Source: Fontivita pretiosa (GTDB taxonomy: Bacteria; Planctomycetota; Phycisphaerae; Tepidisphaerales; Tepidisphaeraceae). Taken from it: a stretch of DNA of 64,000 nucleotides. Made by a program: the position numbers and the translations under genes. Location of the stretch: contig NZ_CP191258.1 in NCBI RefSeq assembly GCF_050410795.1, positions 2,418,001-2,482,000 of the forward strand, written 5' to 3'. Below are positions 37,536-46,141 of this stretch, piece by piece (the first letter of the stretch is position 1; the number at the start of each line of letters is the position of its first letter). The notes under the pieces were generated by a model. It ran no database searches, was not told the origin of the DNA, and was given only the letters and a program-made list of their open reading frames with translations.

Positions 37536-38084
37536 ATGATCAGGCGAATGTTACTGTCGATGATGCTGGCGACGGGTGTGGCGATCGTCGGGTGCGATAA
37601 CGGAGGCTCACAGACTTCGCAGGCGACGCCGCAGTCGGCCGCCGAAGCCGCCGAGCCGTTGCCGGCGACGTTGGCGCTGGCGTCGGCGCCGGTGGACGCC
37701 AAGGACGTGGCGGCGGTGAAGGCGTCGGCCAGGCCTGGAGATCGTGTGGTGGTGCGTGGCGTGGTAGCGGGAAGCGAAAACCCCATCTCCGCCAACCGCG
37801 CGATCCTTACGCTGCTCGATGCGAACATCAACACCTGCGAAAAGAGCGAAGGCGACGCCTGCAAGACGCCGTGGGATGCCTGCTGTGAGCCGGCGGACGT
37901 GCTCGCCAAAAACACGCTTACGGTGCAGGTGGTCGATGCCCAGGGCCGCCCGCTGAAGGGCAGTTTCTCGAGCCTGCCGGGCGTAAAGCCCCTGGCCCGG
38001 CTGGTGGTCACGGGCACGGCCCAGCCCACGCCCGATGGCGCGGTGTTGCTGGTGAATGCGGATGGGGTGTTTGTCGAGAAGTGA
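37536..38084 (+). CDS. Cys-rich lipoprotein
   Basis: A 182-residue lipoprotein with lipobox IVGC (Cys20). A Gln/Ala/Ser-rich linker is followed by a beta domain (RVVVRGVVAGSE, LTVQVVDAQGRPL, ARLVVTGTAQ) that could be an OB-like fold. A cysteine cluster (NTCEKSEGDACKTPWDACCEP, about residues 107-127) suggests metal binding or disulfides. It follows the exporter permeases and, with the Cys-rich protein at 32095, brackets the HlyD/ABC genes. I cannot assign a family with certainty. Confidence 0.68.
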   Translation: MIRRMLLSMMLATGVAIVGCDNGGSQTSQATPQSAAEAAEPLPATLALASAPVDAKDVAAVKASARPGDRVVVRGVVAGSENPISANRAILTLLDANINTCEKSEGDACKTPWDACCEPADVLAKNTLTVQVVDAQGRPLKGSFSSLPGVKPLARLVVTGTAQPTPDGAVLLVNADGVFVEK

Positions 38085-38151
38085 TCGAAGGGTCAATCGA
38101 GGCAATGTTCGGCACGGGTTGGAACCCCCGCCGCGCGACAACGGAGTGCTC

Positions 38152-39384
38152 ATGATGTCACTATGGTCAGTTGGATGTGTGCTGGCGATGTGCTGTGCCT
38201 TGTCGGCCTGGGCGTGCGGTGCGGACCAGTCGCTTGCGACGGAGTGGATCGACGCGGACACGGGGCATCGCGTGATTCGACTGTCCAGCGAGCCGGGGAG
38301 TCTGAGCCTGTATTTTCATCAGAACGCCTACACGCCCGACGGTAAGAAGCTGATCATCACGACGCCCAGCGGGATCGCGGCGGTGGATTTGCAGACGCGC
38401 GCCGTCGAGTTGATCGTCCAGGGCAAGGCCCGTCCGATCATCGTCGGCTACAGGACCAACACGATCTATTACACGCGTGAGGGGGCGATATTCGCGACGG
38501 ATGTGTACACAAGGGCGACTCGGCAGATCGCGCCGATCCCGCCGGGCGGGTCGGTCAACAGCGTCAATGCCGACGAGACCCTGATAGCCGGGACGATCAC
38601 CTACGGCCCGGACGGAAGCACGCCGGGTGCGACCTCCGCTCCGGCGAACCTGACCAAAGCGCAGCGGATCGACTGGCGGTACAACCAGCATCTGCCGATG
38701 GAGCTGTTCACGATCAACACGGCCACGGGGGAGTTGAAGAGGTTTCATCGCTGCAAGCACTGGCTGAACCACGTGCAGTTTTCGCCGACCGACCCGAATT
38801 TGCTGCTGTTCTGTCACGAAGGTCCGTGGCACAAGGTGGATCGCACCTGGACGATCCGCACCGACGGCTCGGGACTGACGATGATTCACCCGCGCACGAT
38901 GGCGATGGAGATCGAGGGACACGAGTGGTTCAGCGCCGATGGGAAAACCGTGTGGTACGACCTTCAAACCCCGCGGGGACAGGTCTTCTGGGTGGCCGGG
39001 TACGAGCTGGAGACGGGCAGGCGCACGTGGTACAGCCTTCAGCGCGATGAGTGGTCGGTGCATTTCGTCAGTTCCCCGGATGGCAAGCTGTTCGCCGGGG
39101 ATGGTGGCAGCGAAGGGATGGTGGCCCGGGCCAGGGACGGCAAGTGGATCTATCTTTTCCGCCCCGAGCTTCTTGAGGACCGTGGCCCGCCGGATGTCGA
39201 TTCAAGCAGGCTCATCCGTCCGGGGATTCTGCGCAGCGAGCGGCTGGTGAACATGTCGCGGCACGATTACGCGCTGGAGCCGAACGTGACTTTCACGCCG
39301 GACATGAAATGGATCGTGTTCCGGTCGAACATGCTTGGCCCCAGCCACGTGTTCGCGGTGGAGATCGCCAAGGCCGGGTCGTAG
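38152..39384 (+). CDS. Oligogalacturonate lyase-like protein (PL22)
   Basis: A 410-residue beta-propeller protein with a signal peptide (VLAMCCALSAWACG). The segment HWLNHVQFSPTDPNLLLFCH and the following GPWHKVDRTW, IRTDGSGL, GHEWFSADGKTVWYD closely follow PL22 oligogalacturonate lyases, which split unsaturated galacturonate dimers with help of a metal-bound His cluster. A C-terminal NMSRHDYALEPNVTFTPD fits as well. The export signal is unusual, since classical PL22 enzymes are cytoplasmic. ATG 38152 has GGAG five bases upstream. It points to pectin use in addition to starch and xylan. Confidence 0.82.
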   Translation: MMSLWSVGCVLAMCCALSAWACGADQSLATEWIDADTGHRVIRLSSEPGSLSLYFHQNAYTPDGKKLIITTPSGIAAVDLQTRAVELIVQGKARPIIVGYRTNTIYYTREGAIFATDVYTRATRQIAPIPPGGSVNSVNADETLIAGTITYGPDGSTPGATSAPANLTKAQRIDWRYNQHLPMELFTINTATGELKRFHRCKHWLNHVQFSPTDPNLLLFCHEGPWHKVDRTWTIRTDGSGLTMIHPRTMAMEIEGHEWFSADGKTVWYDLQTPRGQVFWVAGYELETGRRTWYSLQRDEWSVHFVSSPDGKLFAGDGGSEGMVARARDGKWIYLFRPELLEDRGPPDVDSSRLIRPGILRSERLVNMSRHDYALEPNVTFTPDMKWIVFRSNMLGPSHVFAVEIAKAGS

Positions 39385-39480
39385 GCTCGGATGCGAAGAA
39401 TCCTTTTGGGCTGTGATCCGGCGGCTGCGCCGCGGCGTGGCGCGGGTGGTGGGCAACCTGGGCAGATCAGCCCGCCTCCA

Positions 39481-40488
39481 TTAGGCGCGGGTGTCGGCGG
39501 CGGTTTTGCGGCGGCGATCGCGCGGCACGCGCGGGCGACCGAAAGCGTCGGTGTCGGTGATCACGCGGCTGGCGCGGGCAGGATCGGCGACCACCGATAC
39601 GTCGAACACCATCGCCGGGGCATCTTTGGCGGACGTACCCGCGGACATGGACGATCGAGACGCCTGCCTTGCCGCTTGAAGCGCATGCTCCAGACGCTTG
39701 CGGGCAAAGCGGACATACTCTTCAGACTGATCGATCCCGACGTATCGCCGCCCGAGCAGTGCCGCGGCAACGACCGTTGTCCCACTGCCATTGAACGGAT
39801 CCAGGACGATGTCGCCCGGATTGCTCGACGCCAGGATGATCCGGTTCAGCACGGCGATGGGCATCTGGCATCCGTGCCAGCCTTCACGCTCGCGGAAGGT
39901 TCCACATACGCGACTCTCGTACCACGTGTCCATGCCGGGCTCGAAATAGCCATGCGGGGCAGCCTCCTGCGGACGGAGGAACCACGTGTCGTCAGGGAGC
40001 TTTCCCTTGGGGTTGGCCCTGGCGTCGGCATAGGTCGTCTGCCGGGCGCTGGCTACCCTCACCGCGTCGGCGTTGAAGGTGATGTTCGTCATCCCCGCGT
40101 TCGGCCTCTCCTTCGTGAAATACAGGATGTGTGTGTGACTCTTGGCGAACATCTTCCTGGTCTGCTGGCCAAAGGTGTAGTGCCAGACGATCCAGTTGCG
40201 CAGGTGAAAGCCGATTTTCCGCCGGGCCACGACGCACAGGTCGGCGGCGAACTCATCCCCGATCGCCAGGTAGAACGAGCCGGTTGGCTTCAGCGCCCGA
40301 TGCACCGCACGCATCCATTGCTCGCTCCATGCAATGTACTCGTCCACGTCCTTGCGGTCGTCGTAGTTGTGGTACAGGTAGCCGATGTTGAAGGGGGGAT
40401 CGGCGAACGCCAGGTCCACCCACGCCGGCGGCCTCTCATTCAGCAGCTTGACGCAATCTCCCTGGATGATCTGATTGGTCTGAATCAT
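39481..40488 (-). CDS. Orphan DNA adenine/cytosine-N4 methyltransferase (beta class)
   Basis: A 335-residue enzyme of the N6/N4 MTase family. The catalytic DPPF motif (AFADPPFNIGY, about residue 29) comes before the AdoMet motif (VLDPFNGSGTT, about 229), the order of the beta class. A target-recognition stretch lies between. No restriction endonuclease is visible next to it, so it is solitary here and may serve regulation, as CcrM-like enzymes do. The start MIQTNQ at 40488 is preferred; the frame continues upstream to 40616. The C-terminal 60 residues are basic and non-conserved in type. Confidence 0.87.
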   Translation of the reverse strand: MIQTNQIIQGDCVKLLNERPPAWVDLAFADPPFNIGYLYHNYDDRKDVDEYIAWSEQWMRAVHRALKPTGSFYLAIGDEFAADLCVVARRKIGFHLRNWIVWHYTFGQQTRKMFAKSHTHILYFTKERPNAGMTNITFNADAVRVASARQTTYADARANPKGKLPDDTWFLRPQEAAPHGYFEPGMDTWYESRVCGTFREREGWHGCQMPIAVLNRIILASSNPGDIVLDPFNGSGTTVVAAALLGRRYVGIDQSEEYVRFARKRLEHALQAARQASRSSMSAGTSAKDAPAMVFDVSVVADPARASRVITDTDAFGRPRVPRDRRRKTAADTRA

Positions 40489-40662
40489 GCCGCGCGCATT
40501 GTAAAGGCCCGGGCTTGTGGCGCAAAAGTTACCGGACTTAGCTGCCAGGTTATCGGCAGCGGCACGCCGCAGCGCGGATAAGCTCTTGATGTATGCCTGC
40601 TTGCGGCGGTTCATGGCATTGCGAAAGACCCTGTTTATAATCGGACCTTCCACAGGCTGAGC

Positions 40663-41757
40663 ATGAATCCGTCGCTGCTGCGCATCCTCGACGCCAACGC
40701 CAACCGCGCCCGCGAAGCGCTGCGGGTCATCGAGGACTATGCCCGCTTCGTGCTCAACGACCAACTGATCTGCGGCAGGCTCAAGCAGCTTCGACACGAC
40801 CTGGCCCAGGCCAGCGGCGGCTTCGTCGCCGACGCCATCCTCCACCGCGACACGCCGGGGGATGTGGGCACGGCGACCAAAACGGATCAGGAAATGCGGC
40901 GCGATGACATCGGGCAGGTGGTGACGGCGGCGGGCAAACGCCTGGGCGAAGCACTGCGCACCATCGAGGAGTATCTGAAAACCGAAGATCCCCTTGCTGC
41001 TTCGAAGATCGAATCGCTGCGGTATCGCTTTTACGACATCGAACAACAGATCGCGCGCACCGTTCGCCCCGCCGCTGGCGGCCTGGCATCCGTTCGTCTG
41101 TACGTGCTGATCACCGAGAAACTCTGCTCCCGGCCCTGGTTGGAAGCGGCCGAGCAGGCGATTGCGGGCGGGGCGGATTGTCTTCAACTTCGGGAAAAGG
41201 AGCTTGAAAGCGGCGAGCTGCTGAAGCGTGCCCGGCAACTGGTCGAACTGTGCCGCCGGCACAACGTGATCTCGATCATCAATGATCGCCCGGATATCGC
41301 GATCCTCAGCGGCGCCGACGGGGTGCATGTGGGGCAGGGCGACCTGCCGGCTGTGGAGGTTCGCAAGATCGTCGGGCGGCAGAAGATCGTTGGCGTCAGC
41401 ACGCACACGCTGGAACAGGCCAGACAGGCGGTGCGCGACGGGGCTGATTACATTGGTGTGGGTCCGGTTTTCCCCAGCAGCACCAAGCCGCGGGATTTTC
41501 TGCCGGGGCTGGAATTTGCCCGGCAGGTCGCGCAGGCCGGGCTGCCCATCCCCGCGGTCGCAATTGCGGGAATCACGGCGGCAAATGTCGATGAAGTACT
41601 GGCGACGGGAGTCGGCGCCGTGGCGGTGACCGCCGCGGTCATCAGTGCCCCCGACATCCGCGCCGCCGCGAGCCAGATCAAAGAAAGGATTCGCCGCCAC
41701 GCAGCCATGAACGACACGAGCAAACACCCGCGGGCTTTGGGCACATCAGCCGTCTGA
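40663..41757 (+). CDS. thiE: Thiamine-phosphate synthase with N-terminal domain
   Basis: A 364-residue protein. The N-terminal 140 residues (LDANANRAREALRVIEDYARF, RRDDIGQVVTAAGKRLGEALR) are the extra helical domain found on many ThiE proteins. The C-terminal barrel is ThiE: GADCLQLREKEL binds the pyrimidine, INDRPDIAILSGADGVHVGQGDLP and GVSTHTLEQA follow, and GVGPVFPSSTKP is the phosphate loop. It joins HMP-PP and thiazole phosphate to thiamine phosphate in the cytosol. A perfect TATAAT at 40636-40641 is the likely -10 box; I see no TPP riboswitch in the short leader. Confidence 0.92.
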   Translation: MNPSLLRILDANANRAREALRVIEDYARFVLNDQLICGRLKQLRHDLAQASGGFVADAILHRDTPGDVGTATKTDQEMRRDDIGQVVTAAGKRLGEALRTIEEYLKTEDPLAASKIESLRYRFYDIEQQIARTVRPAAGGLASVRLYVLITEKLCSRPWLEAAEQAIAGGADCLQLREKELESGELLKRARQLVELCRRHNVISIINDRPDIAILSGADGVHVGQGDLPAVEVRKIVGRQKIVGVSTHTLEQARQAVRDGADYIGVGPVFPSSTKPRDFLPGLEFARQVAQAGLPIPAVAIAGITAANVDEVLATGVGAVAVTAAVISAPDIRAAASQIKERIRRHAAMNDTSKHPRALGTSAV

Positions 41758-41839
41758 AGCTGCTGCGAGCCAGGCTCTGTGATGGCTGTATCTGCCTGGT
41801 GATTGCACCCTGCTGGTGACTGCACCCTGAAGGAAACGG

Positions 41840-43543
41840 ATGTCCGACGAAGCCGCAATCCTGAGTTCCCCGCAATCCAAGAGTTCTCCGGCCGCGCGGT
41901 CGTTCGTTTCTCACGCCCGGCTTATCGGGGCGATCACGTTTGTCTCGCGGATCGTCGGGTTGCTGCGGGAGATGATCGCGTTCCGATACTTCGGCGATAC
42001 CGGGGTGTGGGCGGCGTGGAAGGTGGCGTTCACGGTCCCGAACCTGTTCCGCAAGCTCCTGGGCGAAGGCGCGCTCACCGGGGCGTTCGTGCCGCTGTAT
42101 GCCCAGGCGGTCAAGCGCGATGAGCAGGCAGCGGAGGGCGGGCAGCATGCGGCAATCCATTCGGCGCACGACTTCGCCGCCGCCGCAGTGAATCTGCTGG
42201 GCGGCTTGCTGCTGGCGATCACGATCCTGGGGGAACTGCTGCTGCTGGGGCTGCTGGTGCTGTTCGACTGGTCGGCGAACAACCTGCTGGTCCTGCGCTT
42301 CTCGGTGATCATGCTGCCGTACGTGACGCTGGTATGCCTCACGGCGTTTCTCGGGGGCATCCTCCAGGTGCATCACCGCTTCGCCGCCTTCGCGTTCACC
42401 GCGGTCGTACTGAACCTGTGCCTGATCGTGATCATCGCGATCGTCGCCAAGACGTTTGATCTGACCGACCGCGTCCAGCAGATAACCGCCGCCTACTGGC
42501 TTTGCGGCGGGGTGCTGCTGGCGGGCGTGGCGCAGATGCTGATCCTGTTTCCATCGCTTCGCGCCGCGGGTTTCCGTTTCCGCATCATGCTCGGCTGCTG
42601 GACGCCCGCGGTGAAGCAGCTCATGCTGCTGACCCTGCCGCTGGCCGGAGGCGCGGGCGTGCTCCAGATCGGCGTGATGCTGGACAAGGGCATCGGCCAG
42701 TTCCTGGCGGCCGGTCCGGGGTACGAGACGCTCAGCGTCTTCGGGTATGTGATTCGAGTCCCCCTGCTCGAAGGCGCTGCGGCCCGCCTGGATCTGGCCC
42801 AGTTCATGTACCAGTTCCCGCTGGGCGTGTTCGCGATCGCGCTGGCGACGGCGATCTTCCCGACGCTCGGCCGCGAAGCGACCGACCCGACCAGCGAATC
42901 TTTCAAAAGCGCCCTCCGCCAGGGCATCGAAGCCAGCCTGTTCATCGGTCTGCCCGCCAGCGCGGGCATGATCATCGTCGCCACGCCGGCGATCCGGCTG
43001 CTGTTCGAGGGCGGACGGTTCAGCGCCACTTCCGCGCAATGGGTGGCGCTTTCGACGGCGATCTACTCCGGGGCGATCTGGGCCTTCAGCATGCTCCAGA
43101 TCATCAATCGCGGGTTCTATTCGTTGCATGATGCCCACACCCCGCTGAAGTGGACCGCCTACAACCTGCTGATCAACCTCGTCGTCGAGCTGCCGCTGTT
43201 GTGGACCGGCCTGCGCGAAAGCGGCATGGCCGTGGGCACGCTGGTCAGCTTCGCGATCCAGTCGATCGCGATGCTGTGGATTTTGGATCGCCGGCTGGGC
43301 GGACTGGGATTGCGACAAAGCGCCGCGCCGGTCGGCAGGATGATCGCGGCCACGCTGCTGATGTGGCTGGCGTGCTGGAGCGTTCAGCGGATGCCGGGAT
43401 TTCCCGGCGGATCCGGCAAAATCGTCTGGGGGATGCAGCTCGTGATTCTGATGACGGTGGGCGCCGCCGTCTACTTTGCCGCCTGCGCCGCGATGGGGAT
43501 TGATGTGACCAAGCACCTGCGTCGCCGCGCCCGGCAATTCTGA
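41840..43543 (+). CDS. murJ: Lipid II flippase MurJ
   Basis: A 567-residue membrane protein of the MATE-like MOP superfamily with about 14 helices. The N-terminal signature is clear: ITFVSRIVGLLREMIAFRYFG, then FTVPNLFRKLLGEGALTGAFVP. Later RVPLLEGAAARLDLAQFM and LFEGGRF also fit. MurJ moves peptidoglycan precursor lipid II across the inner membrane. The first 25 residues are hydrophilic. It follows thiE after 82 bases and is convergent with a small membrane-protein gene that ends two bases beyond its stop. Confidence 0.92.
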   Translation: MSDEAAILSSPQSKSSPAARSFVSHARLIGAITFVSRIVGLLREMIAFRYFGDTGVWAAWKVAFTVPNLFRKLLGEGALTGAFVPLYAQAVKRDEQAAEGGQHAAIHSAHDFAAAAVNLLGGLLLAITILGELLLLGLLVLFDWSANNLLVLRFSVIMLPYVTLVCLTAFLGGILQVHHRFAAFAFTAVVLNLCLIVIIAIVAKTFDLTDRVQQITAAYWLCGGVLLAGVAQMLILFPSLRAAGFRFRIMLGCWTPAVKQLMLLTLPLAGGAGVLQIGVMLDKGIGQFLAAGPGYETLSVFGYVIRVPLLEGAAARLDLAQFMYQFPLGVFAIALATAIFPTLGREATDPTSESFKSALRQGIEASLFIGLPASAGMIIVATPAIRLLFEGGRFSATSAQWVALSTAIYSGAIWAFSMLQIINRGFYSLHDAHTPLKWTAYNLLINLVVELPLLWTGLRESGMAVGTLVSFAIQSIAMLWILDRRLGGLGLRQSAAPVGRMIAATLLMWLACWSVQRMPGFPGGSGKIVWGMQLVILMTVGAAVYFAACAAMGIDVTKHLRRRARQF

Positions 43544-43544
43544 A

Positions 43545-43784
43545 TCATTCAAGGATTCTGACGACCAGTGTCAGCACCAGCGCCGCGGCGCCCATTCCCA
43601 GCAGGATCCAGATCGTGATGCCCAGAGCCGCGCGGGGAATCTGGCGAACGTCTTCGCATTTCACCGACTTGTAGACGATCGAGAAGATCAGGCACAGCGG
43701 CAGCAACAGCCAATACCAGTAGTCGTAGATCGGCATGGGCGTGAGAAACGGCCGCCACTGTGCCAACAGGCTCGTGAACATCAC
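43545..43784 (-). CDS. Small two-helix membrane protein
   Basis: A 79-residue protein with two hydrophobic stretches (WYWLLLPLCLIFSIVYKSV and GITIWILLGMGAAALVLTLVV). No family is recognised. Its ATG overlaps the stop of the upstream gene (ATGA), so it is translated together with the DUF6677-like protein and may be its partner in the membrane. Confidence 0.7.
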   Translation of the reverse strand: MMFTSLLAQWRPFLTPMPIYDYWYWLLLPLCLIFSIVYKSVKCEDVRQIPRAALGITIWILLGMGAAALVLTLVVRILE

Positions 43785-44401
43785 TGCCCCCCCGCAACGC
43801 GCAGGCGCGTTTGCGTCTGTTGGCCGGCGGCGCGCTGGCCGGCACGGTAGGTCGAGTCGATGATGACCAGGAGATTGAGCATCCCCGCGACGGCGGTGTA
43901 GAGCACGCCGACGGCCTCCAGCGGAGCGTGCGGGCGAGTGCTCAGCGGCGGCTGATCGGGCGCCTGCTGCACCTGCTCATACGCCTGCTGCGCCGCCTGC
44001 ACCGACGCCACGGCGCTGACGACGGCGATCGGCCCGGCCAGAACCTGCCCCACGAACCACGGTTTGTTGGCGATCTCGGAGATCAACCCGCCGTGGGTCA
44101 GGATCCACCCCGCCGACTCGTAGGCGAAACGCTCGCTGGGGCGGACGATCCGCCCGCGGGAGACGCGGATCTGATGTCCGCTCTGGCTGTCGTAGCCGGG
44201 AACTTCGATGACCCGCACGCCCGCGACGAGCAACCCGGACAGATACAGCACGATGATCGAAGCGCCCACGATGATTCCGCGGGCGCGCTGGCCGATCAGC
44301 CAGTATCCCGCGCCGGGCATCAGCCACCCCGCCAGCGCGATCACCGGAGGCGGAAGCTTGGCATACCACGAGTCGTTGTCGGGCGGTTGCGGATCGCTCA
44401 T
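43781..44401 (-). CDS. DUF6677-like membrane protein
   Basis: A 206-residue protein with three or four hydrophobic segments. The N-terminal LAGWLMPGAGYWLIGQRARGI resembles TM2-like helical hairpins that carry a G-W-x-x-P-G-x-G-x-x-x-x-G-x-x-x-x-G pattern; the planctomycete family DUF6677 looks like this. Later AVASVQAAQQAYEQVQQAPDQ is a hydrophilic helix before a last membrane segment. The start MSDPQPPDND at 44401 is preferred over earlier in-frame ATGs that would overlap the divergent deaminase gene. Confidence 0.72.
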   Translation of the reverse strand: MSDPQPPDNDSWYAKLPPPVIALAGWLMPGAGYWLIGQRARGIIVGASIIVLYLSGLLVAGVRVIEVPGYDSQSGHQIRVSRGRIVRPSERFAYESAGWILTHGGLISEIANKPWFVGQVLAGPIAVVSAVASVQAAQQAYEQVQQAPDQPPLSTRPHAPLEAVGVLYTAVAGMLNLLVIIDSTYRAGQRAAGQQTQTRLRVAGGQ

Positions 44402-44501
44402 TTTGGTCGCGATACTGTATCGCCGCGACATTCCGGGGCAAGTCTGCTGTCGCGTCAACAGGATCGATCGCTCGGCGTCGCACCGCCGACCGCGTCGTCG
44501 T

Positions 44502-45536
44502 ATGCTCCATTGCATGCTCAGCCACAACCTGCCGCAGCCCCCGATCCACAAAGGCGAGATCGTCACGGAACCGCAGCTCGATCAGGCGGTCTACGATCTG
44601 GTCCGGCACGCCCTGAAGCTGGGGATGATTCCCATCGCCGGGATCATGTCTCGACGCGTCGGAAACGATCGCCACCAGATTCTCGGCTTCGGCTACAACC
44701 GCCTGCGCGAGGGCATCCCCGGGATCCACGGGGAAACCGGCGCGGTGATGAACATGGGACGCCTGAGCGGCGGATACCGCGATGTCGTGGCGACGTCGTC
44801 GCTAAACCCCTGCCCCTTCTGCCAGTGCTGCCTGGCCCTGCACATGGGGATCCGGCAGATTCGGATTCTCGACGCGGTGAACTACAGGCCTGACTTCGGC
44901 GGCTATGCGAAGGTGGGGCTGACCCCCGTGGTGTCGAATCACGCGGGCATCATCAGAACGTTCGGCAAGTGGGTGCGCGACCCGAAAAACGCGACGATCT
45001 GGGATCGCGACATCGGCGTCTGGAAGCGCCGACACCCGCCGCCGTTCGACCTGCGCGGCCCGCGCGGACGGTCGCGGGTGCGGGATCTGCTGGCGTTGGC
45101 TCATCGCAAGGCGATCGAAGGTCTGGACGCCGGCGAAGCCCCCATCGGCGCGGTGATCCTCGACAGCGCTGGGGAGGTGATCGGTTGCGGGCATCCGCGG
45201 ATCGCCACCGACAACGACCCCAGCGCCGTGGCGGCGATGGTCGCCTGGCGCGCCTGCGGCGGCCGCGATCACTGGAAGGACAAGACGCTGTTGCTGACTT
45301 GTGGCCCGGACCACATCGCCTACAGCATGTTTCACGTGTTCGGATTCGCCCAACTCGTGGTGGCCAGCGACCGCGTTTTCTCCGGGCAGATCGCTGCGGT
45401 GCGCAAGCTCGGCGTGGCGGTGCAGGTGATGCGGGATGTGAGGTGTGACCGAATTCTTCGGGAATGGATGCGATCCACGGGTCGCAAGCGAGCCGATGAG
45501 TATTTTGGATCGCGGTTCGTGGCGCGATTACAATGA
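44502..45536 (+). CDS. Tandem cytidine/cytosine deaminase-fold protein, second domain degenerate
   Basis: A 344-residue protein with two deaminase-like domains. The first keeps the zinc site: GIHGETGAVMNMGR (HxE) and SLNPCPFCQCC (PCxxC), and resembles fungal-type cytosine deaminases (DAVNYRPDF, GIIRTFGKW). The second (about residues 190-310) aligns with the same fold (LAHRKAIEGLDAGEAPIGAVILD) but has DNDPSAVAAM in place of the catalytic HAE and TCGPDHIAYSM in place of PCxxC, so it should not bind zinc or catalyse. ATG 44502 or 44514 may start it. The substrate may be cytosine or a related base; the inactive half may be structural or regulatory. Confidence 0.82.
   Translation: MLHCMLSHNLPQPPIHKGEIVTEPQLDQAVYDLVRHALKLGMIPIAGIMSRRVGNDRHQILGFGYNRLREGIPGIHGETGAVMNMGRLSGGYRDVVATSSLNPCPFCQCCLALHMGIRQIRILDAVNYRPDFGGYAKVGLTPVVSNHAGIIRTFGKWVRDPKNATIWDRDIGVWKRRHPPPFDLRGPRGRSRVRDLLALAHRKAIEGLDAGEAPIGAVILDSAGEVIGCGHPRIATDNDPSAVAAMVAWRACGGRDHWKDKTLLLTCGPDHIAYSMFHVFGFAQLVVASDRVFSGQIAAVRKLGVAVQVMRDVRCDRILREWMRSTGRKRADEYFGSRFVARLQ
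45505..45534 (+). promoter_or_regulatory. Promoter of the toxin-antitoxin pair, leaderless transcript predicted
   Basis: TTGGAT (45505-45510), 18-base spacer, TACAAT (45529-45534). The expected start point is at or next to the ATG at 45541, so the antitoxin mRNA is probably leaderless. The promoter lies within the last codons of the deaminase gene. Confidence 0.5.
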
Positions 45537-45540
45537 TCTC

Positions 45541-45735
45541 ATGACACGCTCGACCCTGACTCGGGAGTTGAAACAGGCACTGGCAGAGAGTCTGCGCGAG
45601 AACCGCGACGCACTGCGCGATCTGCTGGCCGAGGTGATCGAGGACGTGGCACTGGCGGCGGCAATTCGCAGAGGCGAGAAGACCAAGCCGGTGAAAAGGG
45701 AAAAGGTCATGCGGGCACTCTCGGGGCACAAGTGA
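45541..45735 (+). CDS. Antitoxin of a RelE/ParE-type module
   Basis: A 64-residue, strongly helical and charged protein (LKQALAESLRENRDALRDLLAEVIEDVALAAAI, RRGEKTKPVKREKVMRALSGHK). Short antitoxins of this kind wrap their toxin with the basic C-terminal part. Its stop TGA overlaps the toxin's GTG start. No DNA-binding fold is obvious in so short a chain. Confidence 0.75.
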   Translation: MTRSTLTRELKQALAESLRENRDALRDLLAEVIEDVALAAAIRRGEKTKPVKREKVMRALSGHK

Positions 45736-45998
45736 GGGCCATTTTCCTTTCCAGCTTCCTTGCGGACGTGAAGAAGCTGCGGGATGCCAAAGTGCGCCGA
45801 GCGGTGGCTGACGCTATCGCGAACGTCGAGCAAGCCACTTCCCCGGACATGGTGCGATCGCTGAAGCGCCTGAGCGGGGCCCGGGAGTACTACCGCATCA
45901 GGATTGGACATTGGCGGATTGGATTGAAGATTACAGCAAATACAGTGACCTTCATCCGCTGCCTGCATCGCCGCGAGTTATATCGGTTCTTTCCATAA
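45732..45998 (+). CDS. RelE/ParE-superfamily toxin
   Basis: An 88-residue protein with the RelE fold pattern: FLADVKKLRDAKVRRAV, LKRLSGAREYYRIRIGHWRIGLKI and a final VTFIRCLHRRELYRFFP. Basic and aromatic residues in the last strands are those that cut mRNA in RelE-type toxins (YYRIRIGHWR, HRRELYR). It starts with GTG at 45732, overlapping the antitoxin stop by four bases. Confidence 0.85.
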   Translation: MRAIFLSSFLADVKKLRDAKVRRAVADAIANVEQATSPDMVRSLKRLSGAREYYRIRIGHWRIGLKITANTVTFIRCLHRRELYRFFP

Positions 45999-46141
45999 GT
46001 GCAGTCGCGCTTGTTCTGACTTACCGGGTCGGCGGCGCCTGCTACAAGGAATCCCCCGTAAGCCAGCATTTCACAGTGTCAGCAGTGGGACCCGCAGCGG
46101 TATGATCGGTTGCGATCGCCGCATGTACGGAGTGCTCTTCG

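Noticed and set aside
40489..40662. TPP riboswitch upstream of thiE
   Set aside because: The leader after the TATAAT box is too short and lacks the CTGAGA and conserved pyrophosphate-arm sequences.
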